From assembly GCA_050299335.1 (NCBI GenBank), contig JBNKVT010000052.1, positions 94,079-158,078 of the forward strand: a stretch of DNA of 64,000 bases. Reading direction: 5' to 3'. The position numbers were made by a program, and so were the translations under genes. Positions 7,790 to 15,841 of this stretch are shown here, piece after piece; positions within the stretch are counted from its first letter, which is position 1, and each line of letters starts with the position of its first letter. The stretch comes from JBNKVT01 sp050299335 (GTDB lineage: Bacteria > Pseudomonadota > Alphaproteobacteria > Rhodobacterales > Rhodobacteraceae). The notes beneath the pieces are model-generated. The model searched no databases. It worked only from the letters and a program-made list of their open reading frames with translations, and was not told the origin of the DNA.

Positions 7790-8797
7790 CTACCCGTCCA
7801 TCCTGAACACCATCGCCGCCCGCCGCCCGTCATCATGGGCGCTTTGCACCATCGCCACCGGTCCCGGCGCATAGGATTTGCGCCCGGCTGTGAGGCAGAC
7901 GCCGAGCATGATCGGGATCGAGGCCGCGCCGGTATGTCCGGCGGCATCGGCGGGGTGCCAGAGATAGGTGAGGTCGCGGGGGCCGCGCAGCAACCGCGCC
8001 TTGGCCAGAGAGTATTCCTTGAAATAATACTGCTCGCCGGTGAGGCCCGAGACGATGTAGTCGATTCCGCCCAGTTCGATCCCCGCCTCTTCGAGGCTCT
8101 GGCGCATCGCAGTCACCAGCCCCTCGGCGCGGAGCGGCTTGCCCGAGCCGAGCCGCGCCTCTTCGCCACCAAAGCCGAGGCCGGTCAGCGTGAGGGTGCC
8201 GGGGGAGGGGTGGCCGACCAGCACGGCGGCCCCGGCCTCCGACGGGAAGAAGCCGTTGGAGTTTTCCTCGGTATAGAGCCGGTCCTGGCGTTCGAAATGG
8301 CGGATGGTCTCGGCGTTGAGCAGGCTGTCGACCCCGGCGACGATGACATGGGACGCGCCCTGTCCGAGCAGGTCGCGGGCGTCGCGCAGGCCGACGGCGG
8401 CCCCGACCTGGCCAAAGGCGATGACCTTCGAGGCGCGGTGCAGGCGGAAGCCCAGCCGTTCGGCCAGAAGCTGCGGCAATTTCTCGTCGAGATCGGCGGG
8501 GCGGCCCGGGCGGTCGCGTTCGGCCACGCAGAGCATCAACGGGATGGTTTCGGGATCGGTATCGGGGATGGCCTCAAGGCATTCGGCGATCGGCCCGGCC
8601 AGCAGTTCGACCAGACGCGCGATGCCGCGCCAGGGATTTTCCAAGGGCACCTCGGCCCCCATGACCCAGACCCCGTCGCGCGAGATGAAGCGGGTTTCGG
8701 TGAAATTGTCCAGCCGGGCGCGCAGGGCCGCGCAGGTGGCCGGGGCGGTCAGCCCGATGGCGGTGGTCATGCCGCTGGCGTGGATGGCCACACTCAT
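7790..8797 (-). CDS. Ketoacyl-synthase-like (thiolase-fold) protein of T6SS cassette, probably catalytically inactive
   Basis: A 335-residue thiolase-fold protein related to beta-ketoacyl synthases, of the short type found among DUF2169/DUF4150 genes. The C-terminal GHTGAAS resembles the conserved KS histidine motif. The nucleophile-elbow segment reads KVIAFGQVGAAVGL (124-137) with no cysteine where the active-site Cys of KS enzymes is expected, so condensation chemistry is unlikely and a structural or adaptor role is more plausible (inference). The start overlaps the DUF2169 stop by 4 nt (ATGA). The role of this family in secretion is not established. Confidence 0.7.
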   Translation of the reverse strand: MSVAIHASGMTTAIGLTAPATCAALRARLDNFTETRFISRDGVWVMGAEVPLENPWRGIARLVELLAGPIAECLEAIPDTDPETIPLMLCVAERDRPGRPADLDEKLPQLLAERLGFRLHRASKVIAFGQVGAAVGLRDARDLLGQGASHVIVAGVDSLLNAETIRHFERQDRLYTEENSNGFFPSEAGAAVLVGHPSPGTLTLTGLGFGGEEARLGSGKPLRAEGLVTAMRQSLEEAGIELGGIDYIVSGLTGEQYYFKEYSLAKARLLRGPRDLTYLWHPADAAGHTGAASIPIMLGVCLTAGRKSYAPGPVAMVQSAHDDGRRAAMVFRMDG

Positions 8798-9906
8798 GCG
8801 TCCTCCGTTTCGCCGCGTTTGGAGCGGACCAAGGCCCCGAGGGAGGGGTAATATTGCTTGCCGAGGGCGCGGGCACGCCAGAAGCCTTTCGGGCGCTTGC
8901 CGAGAAAGACGCGCGGGACTTCGAAAATGTCGTTCTCCAGCGGCAGGGCGCAGCGCCAGGTCAGGCTGAGGCGGCGCAGATCCGGTTCGATGAAGATGGT
9001 ATCGACGACCGGGTTTCCGGTGACATCCTCGCCGCGTTTGCGTTCGAAAACCGTCGGGAGGGCGAGGTCGGGGAGACGGAAAGAGACGCGGCCCTCGGGG
9101 GTGAGGTTCATCAGGGTGATGGGCTCGCCGCCCTTCGGGTAGGGGATCTGTTGATCCTCGGGGGCGGCCTGGTGGTAGCGCGGATCGAAATCTTCCGGCA
9201 GGAAGGGAAAGACGTTGTCCTGCCAGTTCTGGTCATAGGTGCCGCCATAACGCAGCCGCTGCGGCCAGCCGCGGGCGACGGGGCCGAAGCTCATCGGCGC
9301 GTAGGTCCCCCAGGGTGAGCGGATGGGCTCGCCGGGGGCCTCGGTATGGGGCAGGGGTTGGCCGTTCAGGCGGTTCTGGTTGCCGACCTGATGCCAGCCC
9401 CGGCCCGAGGGGTTGGGAAGGTAGGCACCGGGCAGGGCATCATCGGGGTCGAGATTGTCGGTACCGCCGAAGGCGCAGTCATAGGAGATCGGCAGTTTCA
9501 CGAAGGGTTCGATGCCGGAGACAGAGGGCGCGCCGATGCCCTCGACCCAGACCCGTCCGCCGACCACGTCGATGATCTTCGACCAGCTGCCGACCTGGAC
9601 GCCGACCCGGACCCGTTCGGCGGGGCGTCCGTTGGGGGCATAAGCGCAGGCGTCGAGAAGCACGTCGCACATCGGTTTTTCGGGGGCGAAATCCATTTCG
9701 CGGCGGGGGGCCGAAAAGCCCGGCTCGCCCCAGAATTCATCGGCGAAGATCAGTTCGGCGGGGGCTTCGGAGGGGCGGCAGACGGCCCCCTCGGCATCGG
9801 GGAAGTCGTAATCCTGCTTGACGACGAGGACGACGGTTTCGGCCCCCGAAGGGGCGCGGCCCAGGGTGAAGGCGGCGGTGCGGCCGGTATTGTTGTCGAT
9901 ATGCAT
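8794..9906 (-). CDS. DUF2169 T6SS adaptor protein
   Basis: A 370-residue protein of the DUF2169 family, which is encoded with PAAR/DUF4150 effectors and acts as a chaperone/adaptor that loads them on the VgrG spike. Visible family features are the opening NNTGRTAAFTLGRAPSGAET, followed by VLVVKQDYDF, and the central motif ISYDCAFGGTDNLDPDDALPG. The start at 9906 is preferred over in-frame starts further upstream, which add an Arg/His-rich, non-conserved stretch. It is preceded by GGGGGAG about 12 nt away. This is the first gene of the minus-strand cassette that runs to 2013. Confidence 0.85.
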   Translation of the reverse strand: MHIDNNTGRTAAFTLGRAPSGAETVVLVVKQDYDFPDAEGAVCRPSEAPAELIFADEFWGEPGFSAPRREMDFAPEKPMCDVLLDACAYAPNGRPAERVRVGVQVGSWSKIIDVVGGRVWVEGIGAPSVSGIEPFVKLPISYDCAFGGTDNLDPDDALPGAYLPNPSGRGWHQVGNQNRLNGQPLPHTEAPGEPIRSPWGTYAPMSFGPVARGWPQRLRYGGTYDQNWQDNVFPFLPEDFDPRYHQAAPEDQQIPYPKGGEPITLMNLTPEGRVSFRLPDLALPTVFERKRGEDVTGNPVVDTIFIEPDLRRLSLTWRCALPLENDIFEVPRVFLGKRPKGFWRARALGKQYYPSLGALVRSKRGETEDA

Positions 9907-10543
9907 CCCGCCGGTCACTCCCCCTTGCGCGCCATCGCCCCGAAGCTGGACGAGGCGAGAATAACAGATGTTTTCCATATGCCTAGCATGGCGCGCATGA
10001 CGGATCCGACAATTCGCTTCGCGCGGTGACATACCGCACATGCCCAGTCTGACGCGCGCGAGGGGAGAAAGGTTTCATCCCGGGTGACGATCTCCCCAGG
10101 TCAGGTGCAGGGCAATGCATATGAAAGTGTTGTGTCCTTCGCGTTCATTTGCCCGCCTTGATCCTGCACCTTCCGGAAACCAGCCTTGCCCCGCCGGGAC
10201 TTCGAAATGAGGGCAAAGCCCGACCCAGGGTGGGCGCTGTCCGGGCTTCTCTGCGGACCACTTTATGGCGCAGTCACTTCCTTGCGGGCCGCTCCGAGCG
10301 AGCATCAGCAACGCGCCCGCCCCTCGGGTGGGTCGGGCTTGGCCCGGTGCTGGTCGCACCGTGCGGGGGTGGAGCGGGGAAGGATGGGGACGGCGGGATT
10401 GTGAGTTTGGCGCGGGATTGGGGGTTGGCTCGAATGGGAAATCGAGTCTCACGCCTGTTTCGAGCGACAGGCGGACCCAATTGCGATTGCCCTGAGGTCA
10501 GGTGGGTGCGCCCGACCTTGCCTCTTGAGCTCCGAACTCCGTG
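9907..10543. other. Intergenic region, 637 bp, no credible gene
   Basis: It separates the mannosylfructose operon from the DUF2169 operon, both on the minus strand. Several open frames run through it on both strands, but they are Arg/Pro/Gly-rich and look like composition artefacts. It contains one copy of a dispersed intergenic repeat (10209-10360). The promoter of the T6SS cassette should lie near its left end, but I see no convincing -35/-10 pair. Confidence 0.6.
10209..10360 (-). repeat. Dispersed intergenic repeat, copy A
   Basis: Read on the minus strand this stretch aligns with 49887-50026 on the plus strand. Shared blocks in the same order are GCGACCAGC then CCGGGCC; GCCCGACCC; GGGCGC(G/A)TTGC; GAAGT, then GC(G/A)CCATAAAGTG; GAGAAGC; and GCGCCCACCC(T/A)GGGTCGGGC. 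The two copies are diverged and differ by small indels. Function unknown. Confidence 0.65.
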
Positions 10544-11836
10544 TCAGGCGGACAGTGCGCCGGCATCGGCCGGTGCGTAGCGGCCCCGGAACCGCTCGAA
10601 GATCGCCAGCGTGCGGCGCGCGATCCCAGTCCAGCCGAAGGCGCGCCGCGCGAAGCGCGCACCTTCGACCGACAGCCGGTCGCGCAGCCAGGGATGCTGC
10701 AAGGGCATGTTGAGCATGCCGGCAAACTCCATCGGCCGGGTCGGGTCGGCGACCAGGGCGTGGCGGCCGAACTCGATCTGCTCGTAGAGCCCGCCATGGA
10801 TGGTCAGCACCGTCGGCGTGCCGCAGGCCATGGCCTCGACAGCGGTCATGCCGAAGGGCTCGTAGCGCGAGGGCAGGGCGAAGATGCCCGGGGCGCGGTA
10901 GCAATCGGCGAGGTCTTCGTCGGGGACGTAGCCGCGCCAGTCGACGGCATCGGCCACACCGAGCGTCTGCGCCTGCGCCTTCCAGCCTGCCAGCAACGTC
11001 TTGTCCTCCTCGGAATTCGCCCCGGCGGCCAGCACCAGCCGCACCTTGGGTTGCAGTTGCCGCAGATAGGGCAGCGCGTCGATGATCAGGTCATAGCCCT
11101 TGTTGGTCGCGGCCCGGCCGACGACATAGACATCCGTATGCCGGATGCCGAGCCGCTCGCGGATCGCGATCAGACGGTCGGGGGTGGTCGCGGTGAAACG
11201 CTGTTCGTCGATGCCGGGCGGGATCATGGTGATATGCTCGCCCGGCAGGTCGTACTTGTCCTCGATCAGATGCACCTGCTGCTCGGAGGTGGCGATGACG
11301 TGGTCGCAGGAGCGGTAGAGCACGAACTCCTTCTGTATCCGTTCTTCGAAACGGTAGTTAGACGTGTCTTCCTCGCCGAGGCTCTTCATGTCCTGTTCCT
11401 TCCACCAGCCCAGCGAATGGGGCGTGTGGATATGGGGGATCTGCAGTTCCTCGGCTATCTTCTGGCCCGAAACCCCGGCATCCCAGTAATGGCTGTTCAC
11501 CACGTCATAGCTGAGCTTGCGCTTGCGGATCGCTGCCAGGGTGTTGGAGACGAAATCCGAGATATGGTCGTGCATGTCCTCCTTGCGGATGAAGTCCCGC
11601 CCGCCGAAGGGGATGCGCCAGACGCGGAGATTGTCGTTGACCCGGTCCTCCTCGGGCTGGTCCTCGAATTGCCGCGTGAGCACGTCCACCCGGTAGCCCA
11701 GCCGCGCGAAGCGCTTGGCCAGTTCCAGCACGAACACCACCTGGCCGCCGGTATCGGGCTTACCCAGTTCCGGCTCTCCCGCGACATAGCCGTGCAGTGA
11801 AATCATCAACAGCGAGCCTATGGTCTTCGGGGGCAT
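10544..11836 (-). CDS. mfpsA: Mannosylfructose-phosphate synthase-like GT4 glycosyltransferase
   Basis: A 430-residue retaining GT-B glycosyltransferase of the sucrose-phosphate synthase branch of GT4. It has the N-terminal acceptor/nucleotide loop KPDTGGQVVFVLELA (26-40), H139/H141-region HTPHSLGWWK, the phosphate-binding R241 and K246 (GRAATNKGYD), and the E(x7)E motif E326-E334 in EPFGMTAVEAMACG. Coupling to an SPP-type phosphatase matches the mfpsA-mfppA pair of Agrobacterium, which makes mannosylfructose (beta-fructofuranosyl alpha-mannopyranoside), a compatible solute, from GDP-mannose and fructose-6-phosphate. Sucrose-phosphate synthase activity is the main alternative. It is the last gene of a three-gene operon, 18 nt after the phosphatase. 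Confidence 0.8.
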   Translation of the reverse strand: MPPKTIGSLLMISLHGYVAGEPELGKPDTGGQVVFVLELAKRFARLGYRVDVLTRQFEDQPEEDRVNDNLRVWRIPFGGRDFIRKEDMHDHISDFVSNTLAAIRKRKLSYDVVNSHYWDAGVSGQKIAEELQIPHIHTPHSLGWWKEQDMKSLGEEDTSNYRFEERIQKEFVLYRSCDHVIATSEQQVHLIEDKYDLPGEHITMIPPGIDEQRFTATTPDRLIAIRERLGIRHTDVYVVGRAATNKGYDLIIDALPYLRQLQPKVRLVLAAGANSEEDKTLLAGWKAQAQTLGVADAVDWRGYVPDEDLADCYRAPGIFALPSRYEPFGMTAVEAMACGTPTVLTIHGGLYEQIEFGRHALVADPTRPMEFAGMLNMPLQHPWLRDRLSVEGARFARRAFGWTGIARRTLAIFERFRGRYAPADAGALSA

Positions 11837-11854
11837 GGTCTGGGTCCTTTTCAG

Positions 11855-12589
11855 TTATGGCGAGGCGTCGAGGACGCCGAAATGGATGAGCCCGTCAAGC
11901 ACGCCGGCAGCGTGGCGGGCGGGGCTGTGATAAGCGGTGGCGGGCATGGAACCCAGAAGCTCTGGCCGGGCATTGCCGACAGCGATGGCGCGCGGCGCAA
12001 TGGCGAACATCGCGAGGTCATTGCCGCTGTCGCCGGCGACGATCAGGTCGTCGGGCGCGTTGCCGAGGGTCTCGGCAAGGAAGAGGGCGGCCTTGTCCTT
12101 GCCGGCACCGGGCGGGATGACGTCGAAATCGCTAAGACCTGAGCGGATGATCTGGCGGGGCAGGGAGGCGAGAGCGGCAATCGCCGCTTCTTGTGCCGCG
12201 CGTTCCACGGCGAAACTGACCTTCAGAGAGGTCTGAAACTCGACCCTGTGTGGCTGATGCCCGAGCCCGTAAAGCACCCCGAAAATCTCATCCCGGGGCC
12301 AGTCGCGGAACCGCGCCTGCCAGTCCCCTAGCATCTCGCCGCCGATCTCGATCTCGGTTCCCATCGCGGTGATCCGGGCGTCGGGCGCAAGCTCGGGCGG
12401 AAAGACTTCGGCAATCGTCCGGGCCACGCTGGCCGAGGGGCGGCTGGAATTGACCGCGAACCACAGATCGCCCGCGCGTCGCTTCAGCGCCTGCCCCAGA
12501 TCGGCCATCGCCTTCCTGTCCCCTGTCAACGTATCGTCGATATCGCTTACCAACAGCCAGCGCCGACCTTCGGTTCCCTCAAGGCTCAT
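11855..12589 (-). CDS. mfppA: Mannosylfructose-phosphate phosphatase-like (sucrose-phosphatase-type HAD)
   Basis: A 244-residue HAD phosphatase of the sucrose-6-phosphate phosphatase type. It has DxDxT at 16-20 (VSDIDDTLTGD), a cap-insert core, and the late motif GDSGNDLAMF. It should remove phosphate from the disaccharide phosphate made by the next gene, pulling the synthesis forward. Its ATG overlaps the stop of the upstream glycoside hydrolase (ATGA at 12586-12589), and the synthase follows after 18 nt. The family resemblance would equally allow sucrose-6-phosphate as substrate; the operon partner favours mannosylfructose-6-phosphate. Confidence 0.8.
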   Translation of the reverse strand: MSLEGTEGRRWLLVSDIDDTLTGDRKAMADLGQALKRRAGDLWFAVNSSRPSASVARTIAEVFPPELAPDARITAMGTEIEIGGEMLGDWQARFRDWPRDEIFGVLYGLGHQPHRVEFQTSLKVSFAVERAAQEAAIAALASLPRQIIRSGLSDFDVIPPGAGKDKAALFLAETLGNAPDDLIVAGDSGNDLAMFAIAPRAIAVGNARPELLGSMPATAYHSPARHAAGVLDGLIHFGVLDASP

Positions 12590-14136
12590 AGACCCGCCTG
12601 ATGGTCCGCCACCGGTTGCGGCAGATCGGTCGAGCGGGTGGCGGTGTAGACTGCCTCGTCTTCCGACACCGCCCGGTTCAGAAACTCCATCTCTATATCG
12701 TTCAGCTGCAGCTTGGCGGATTCGGTGTAGAAGCCGACGCGGCCCTTGTGGAACCCGTCATCGACGAGGCTGAGCGTCACCTGCCCGTTGATCGACAATT
12801 CCAGATAGGTGCCATGGGCGACGATCTCGATGTCCCAGTCCAGGCGGTCAGGGTATGTGATGAAATTGCCGGTCTGCAGGGTCTCGTACTGGAAGGCATG
12901 CTCGAATTCGGCATGGGGGCTGACCCCCCAGTGGCGCAGCTGCACGATACCCTTGATGAGGTCGGCCGAAAGGTAATAGCCGTCACCGTCCTCGTTGACC
13001 CTCAGCACCAGCCCGCATTTGCCGGGGCCTTCCAGCTTGACATGGGCCCTGAGGCGGAAATCCTCGTGCTCGCCGGGGATGAGGAAGGCCTCGTAGCCCG
13101 AGCGGCAGGACAGGTGCAGACCATCCTCGGCGCCATAGGTTTCGGCATTGGGGTTGCCGAAAAGGGGGTCGAACTCGGCCGGATTGGTAACGGCGAACTT
13201 GCCCTTGGCGAGCCGGTCGAAGCCTTCGAAGGATTTCAGATACAGCCGCCCGTCCCGGTCGAGCCGCAGTTCCTTGGGCGGCGGCAGCAGGCGGGTGATC
13301 ATCTCGCGGCCGTGATGGGTCTCCTTGCGGGCAAAGAAGTTGAACAACAGCACCTTGTCGCCCATCCGGCAGACCCGGGCGGCGTAATTGCCGCTGGGCA
13401 GAAGCACATTGTCGAAGAAATTCTCGTAAGGACCATCAAGACTGTCCGACCACCAGTAATGGATCTTGGTATCCTCGCGGATCGAGCCCATCAGGAAATA
13501 ATGCCCGTTCATGCGAAAGAGGTTCGGGACTTCGACATCGTCGTAAAGGCCGGGCTGGTAGAGCGGAGCGGCGAATTCGAATATGTCCGGCGCGGTCTCG
13601 CGGGCGAGGCCGACGCAGCCGCGGCGGATCATAGGCCCGTGGCGCACCCGGGCCGAGGTCAGAAGCAGCCGCTCGCCGGTCTCGGGATCGTGGTAGAAGA
13701 ACGGGTCGCGGAACGAGACCCATTTGCGGCCCTCCTCGGCGCTGGATTCGTAGTACTCGCCGCTGACCTCCAGCGGATAGGCACCGGATTCGCAGCGGGT
13801 CCAGCTATAGAGGTCATCGGAGCGCGCCAGCCCGATGCGCTGCACCCGCCCGAACTCGGCCCGGGCGAGGCCGGTATAGAACATCCGCCAGGACCCGGGC
13901 CTGTCCGGGTCAGGGGTGACATGCATGGTCCAGAGCATGTCGTCGTCCCATTCTCCGGGTTCGCCGACGAAGAGGGCGTTGCGTACCCGCCGCCAGGTCA
14001 TGCCATCCTCGCTCACCGCATGGGCGATGAAATCGTGATTGGGCAGGACGAGGTGAAAGAGATGGTAGAGGCCGTCGTGCCAGACGACGTCGACATCGCC
14101 GATATCGGAGCGCAGAAATCCATGCGAGGCGTACAT
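12586..14136 (-). CDS. GH32/GH43-like glycoside hydrolase (candidate beta-fructosidase) in mannosylfructose operon
   Basis: A 516-residue five-bladed beta-propeller glycosidase plus a C-terminal beta-sandwich of the GH32 sort (about 350-495, with QTGNFITYPDRLDWDIEIVAHG and the ending NDIEMEFLNRAV). The catalytic triad of the GH32/GH68/GH43 clan can be traced: an N-terminal Asp in IGDVDVVWHDGLYHLFH, the RDP motif in SFRDPFFYHD, and a Glu in DDVEVPNLF (the usual ECP cysteine is replaced by Val). No signal peptide is present, so it acts in the cytosol. Position as first gene of the mfp operon suggests hydrolysis or recycling of the fructoside. An upstream in-frame TTG at 14166 is possible, but 14136 (ATG) gives a cleaner N-terminus. 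Confidence 0.72.
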   Translation of the reverse strand: MYASHGFLRSDIGDVDVVWHDGLYHLFHLVLPNHDFIAHAVSEDGMTWRRVRNALFVGEPGEWDDDMLWTMHVTPDPDRPGSWRMFYTGLARAEFGRVQRIGLARSDDLYSWTRCESGAYPLEVSGEYYESSAEEGRKWVSFRDPFFYHDPETGERLLLTSARVRHGPMIRRGCVGLARETAPDIFEFAAPLYQPGLYDDVEVPNLFRMNGHYFLMGSIREDTKIHYWWSDSLDGPYENFFDNVLLPSGNYAARVCRMGDKVLLFNFFARKETHHGREMITRLLPPPKELRLDRDGRLYLKSFEGFDRLAKGKFAVTNPAEFDPLFGNPNAETYGAEDGLHLSCRSGYEAFLIPGEHEDFRLRAHVKLEGPGKCGLVLRVNEDGDGYYLSADLIKGIVQLRHWGVSPHAEFEHAFQYETLQTGNFITYPDRLDWDIEIVAHGTYLELSINGQVTLSLVDDGFHKGRVGFYTESAKLQLNDIEMEFLNRAVSEDEAVYTATRSTDLPQPVADHQAGL

Positions 14137-14185
14137 GGCGCGATCATGTCCAGATTTTTGCTGCAATGCAAACAGGCAATTCGCC

Positions 14186-15070
14186 TCAGCGGAATGTCAC
14201 CCGGATTTCCAGCGCGTTGTGGTCCGAGCCGACCTTGTCCAGACGACGTACTTCCGCCGCCAGTTCCGGTGCCACCAGCACCTGATCGATCGGCAGGCCC
14301 GGCCATACCGGCAGATCGTGGTAGCTCGGCCGCAATCCCCGCACCACCTCGGTCCGGCTGGCCCCGGCGATCCGGGCCACTGCCCCGCTCCAGGTGACGT
14401 TGTTGAAATCCCCTGACAGGATCACCCGCCCCTGCATCTGCGGCACCACCGAAAGGTAATATTCGACCTGTCCTTCCTGCTCGTAGGGCCAGGGCCAGGG
14501 AAGATGCGCGGTCGCCAGGGTCACGATGCCGTCGCCGGTCTGAACCTCGGTCCAGGCCAGCCCTCGTCCCCGGTGGCAGACCGGCGAGCCGAAGGGCTCC
14601 AGCCGGGTCAGGATCGCCACGCCGCCGATCCCGGCGAAGGCACAGACCACTTGATGGGGATAGGCCGCCCGCAGCCGGTCGAGCAGCACGAGATTTGCGC
14701 CCGAGACCTCCTGAAGGGTCACGAAATCCGGGTTGAGGGCGCGGATCGCCGCCTCCACCTCGTCAAGACTCGGATTGTCGAAGCGCAGGTTCTGCTGGTA
14801 GCCGACAAGCTCGGGCTCGGCGACCGTCGCCGGTGGCACCAGGGTCGGCACCAGCCCGAGCCAGGCCAGCCCGGCCCCGGCAAGTGCCAGTTTCGCCATG
14901 ACGCGCATCCCCAGAAATCCGATGGCCATCCAGACCGGCACCAGCCAGAGCGCCAGATGGAGACGGAACACCGCCAGCGACCCGAAGGCGGGGTGTTCGT
15001 CCGGGAAGAAACCCGCGACCACCGCGCCGACGCCGCCGATCACCGCCAGCGAAATCAGGGATTTCACCAC
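14186..15070 (-). CDS. Membrane-anchored endonuclease/exonuclease/phosphatase family protein
   Basis: A 294-residue protein. The first 85 residues hold two or three hydrophobic helices (SLISLAVIGGVGAVVAGFF, then a segment with LHLALWLVPVWMAIGF, then KLALAGAGLAWLGLV). The EEP fold follows, with the metal and catalytic motifs LQEVSG, HLPWPW, SGDFNN and GSDHNALEI. Members cleave phosphodiesters (DNA, RNA or lipids), and the substrate here is unknown. The topology places the catalytic domain after the membrane anchor, likely on the periplasmic side. It is not obviously in an operon: 50 nt separate it from the downstream glycosidase on the same strand. Confidence 0.8.
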   Translation of the reverse strand: MVKSLISLAVIGGVGAVVAGFFPDEHPAFGSLAVFRLHLALWLVPVWMAIGFLGMRVMAKLALAGAGLAWLGLVPTLVPPATVAEPELVGYQQNLRFDNPSLDEVEAAIRALNPDFVTLQEVSGANLVLLDRLRAAYPHQVVCAFAGIGGVAILTRLEPFGSPVCHRGRGLAWTEVQTGDGIVTLATAHLPWPWPYEQEGQVEYYLSVVPQMQGRVILSGDFNNVTWSGAVARIAGASRTEVVRGLRPSYHDLPVWPGLPIDQVLVAPELAAEVRRLDKVGSDHNALEIRVTFR

Positions 15071-15556
15071 AAGTCTCCTTGCCCCGCTGACTGCCCGTTT
15101 CCGCCGTGAGACTGTCGCTCCGGCCCTGTCCCCGCGCTGGCCGAGAGGATGGGTCAGGGGCGACTGCCACGCCTGGCTGCACCGATAGCGCGGCTGGGTG
15201 TCACCGTCAAAGCCTCCGTCCTGTTCGGGCGCACGCGGCGATCATGCGGCGGGGGACCGCTCAATATGCGAAGCCCTCGCGGTCCGTTCGGTGCCGTTCG
15301 CTCGGGGAAAAGGCCGCCTCGTTGACCGGGGGTTTTCTGCGCGGTTCCCTGGCTGTGAAAGGATCCGAAACGCAGGAACGCATCCAGGTTCAGGGACGCG
15401 CAAGGGGCGTTCCCCTACAAGCAGGTTCAAATTTGGCGCGCCCGACCGGTCCGGCTTCTCAAGGCAAGCGCGACCGACAATCTGCAGGCGCTTTTTGACT
15501 TCTGTCCTGCGCTTGCCCAAGAGGACTTGACCGATTAAACGTCATCACACACCAAA
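15071..15556. other. Intergenic region, 486 bp, no gene seen
   Basis: Between the EEP gene start and tRNA-Arg. The open frames are short and Arg/Pro/Ser-rich, without ribosome-binding sites. The stretch around 15410-15450 contains GGTTCAAAT, which looks like a tRNA T-loop, but no acceptor stem or cloverleaf can be built around it. The promoter of tRNA-Arg should lie at the right end. Confidence 0.5.
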
Positions 15557-15633
15557 GGCTCCTTAGCTCAGCTGGATAGAGCAGCCGACTTCTAATCGGC
15601 AGGTCGAGGGTTCGAATCCTTCAGGGGCCGCCA
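15557..15633 (+). tRNA. tRNA-Arg (anticodon TCT)
   Basis: A 77-nt cloverleaf with encoded CCA. The acceptor stem GGCTCCT pairs with AGGGGCC (one G-T pair). D-arm AGCTCAGCTGGATAGAGC, anticodon stem GCCGA/TCGGC around loop CTTCTAA (anticodon TCT, codon AGA), and T-arm GAGGGTTCGAATCCTTC are all standard. It reads a codon that is rare in this high-GC genome. Confidence 0.96.
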
Positions 15634-15841
15634 TTTTCATTGTGTCCGGCCCGGAGACATGGGTAGCGGATCGTACTTGCAGCGTTCCGCCTATTTCCTG
15701 ATGCATCACGTATCAAAATCGCCTTCAAACCGGTGGATTTCCTCGCAGCGATTGGGGGTTCGGATTAAGGGGCGGAATGCGTTAATATATTGTTCAAGGT
15801 CAATGGTATGGCGCGTCGCTATTGCGCGAACGAACTCTACG

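Noticed and set aside
12601..14397. 598-codon open frame opposite the glycoside hydrolase
   Set aside because: Antisense shadow; it runs across two real genes and has no recognisable domain.
15410..15450. GGTTCAAAT resembling a tRNA T-loop
   Set aside because: No acceptor stem, anticodon arm or CCA can be fitted around it.
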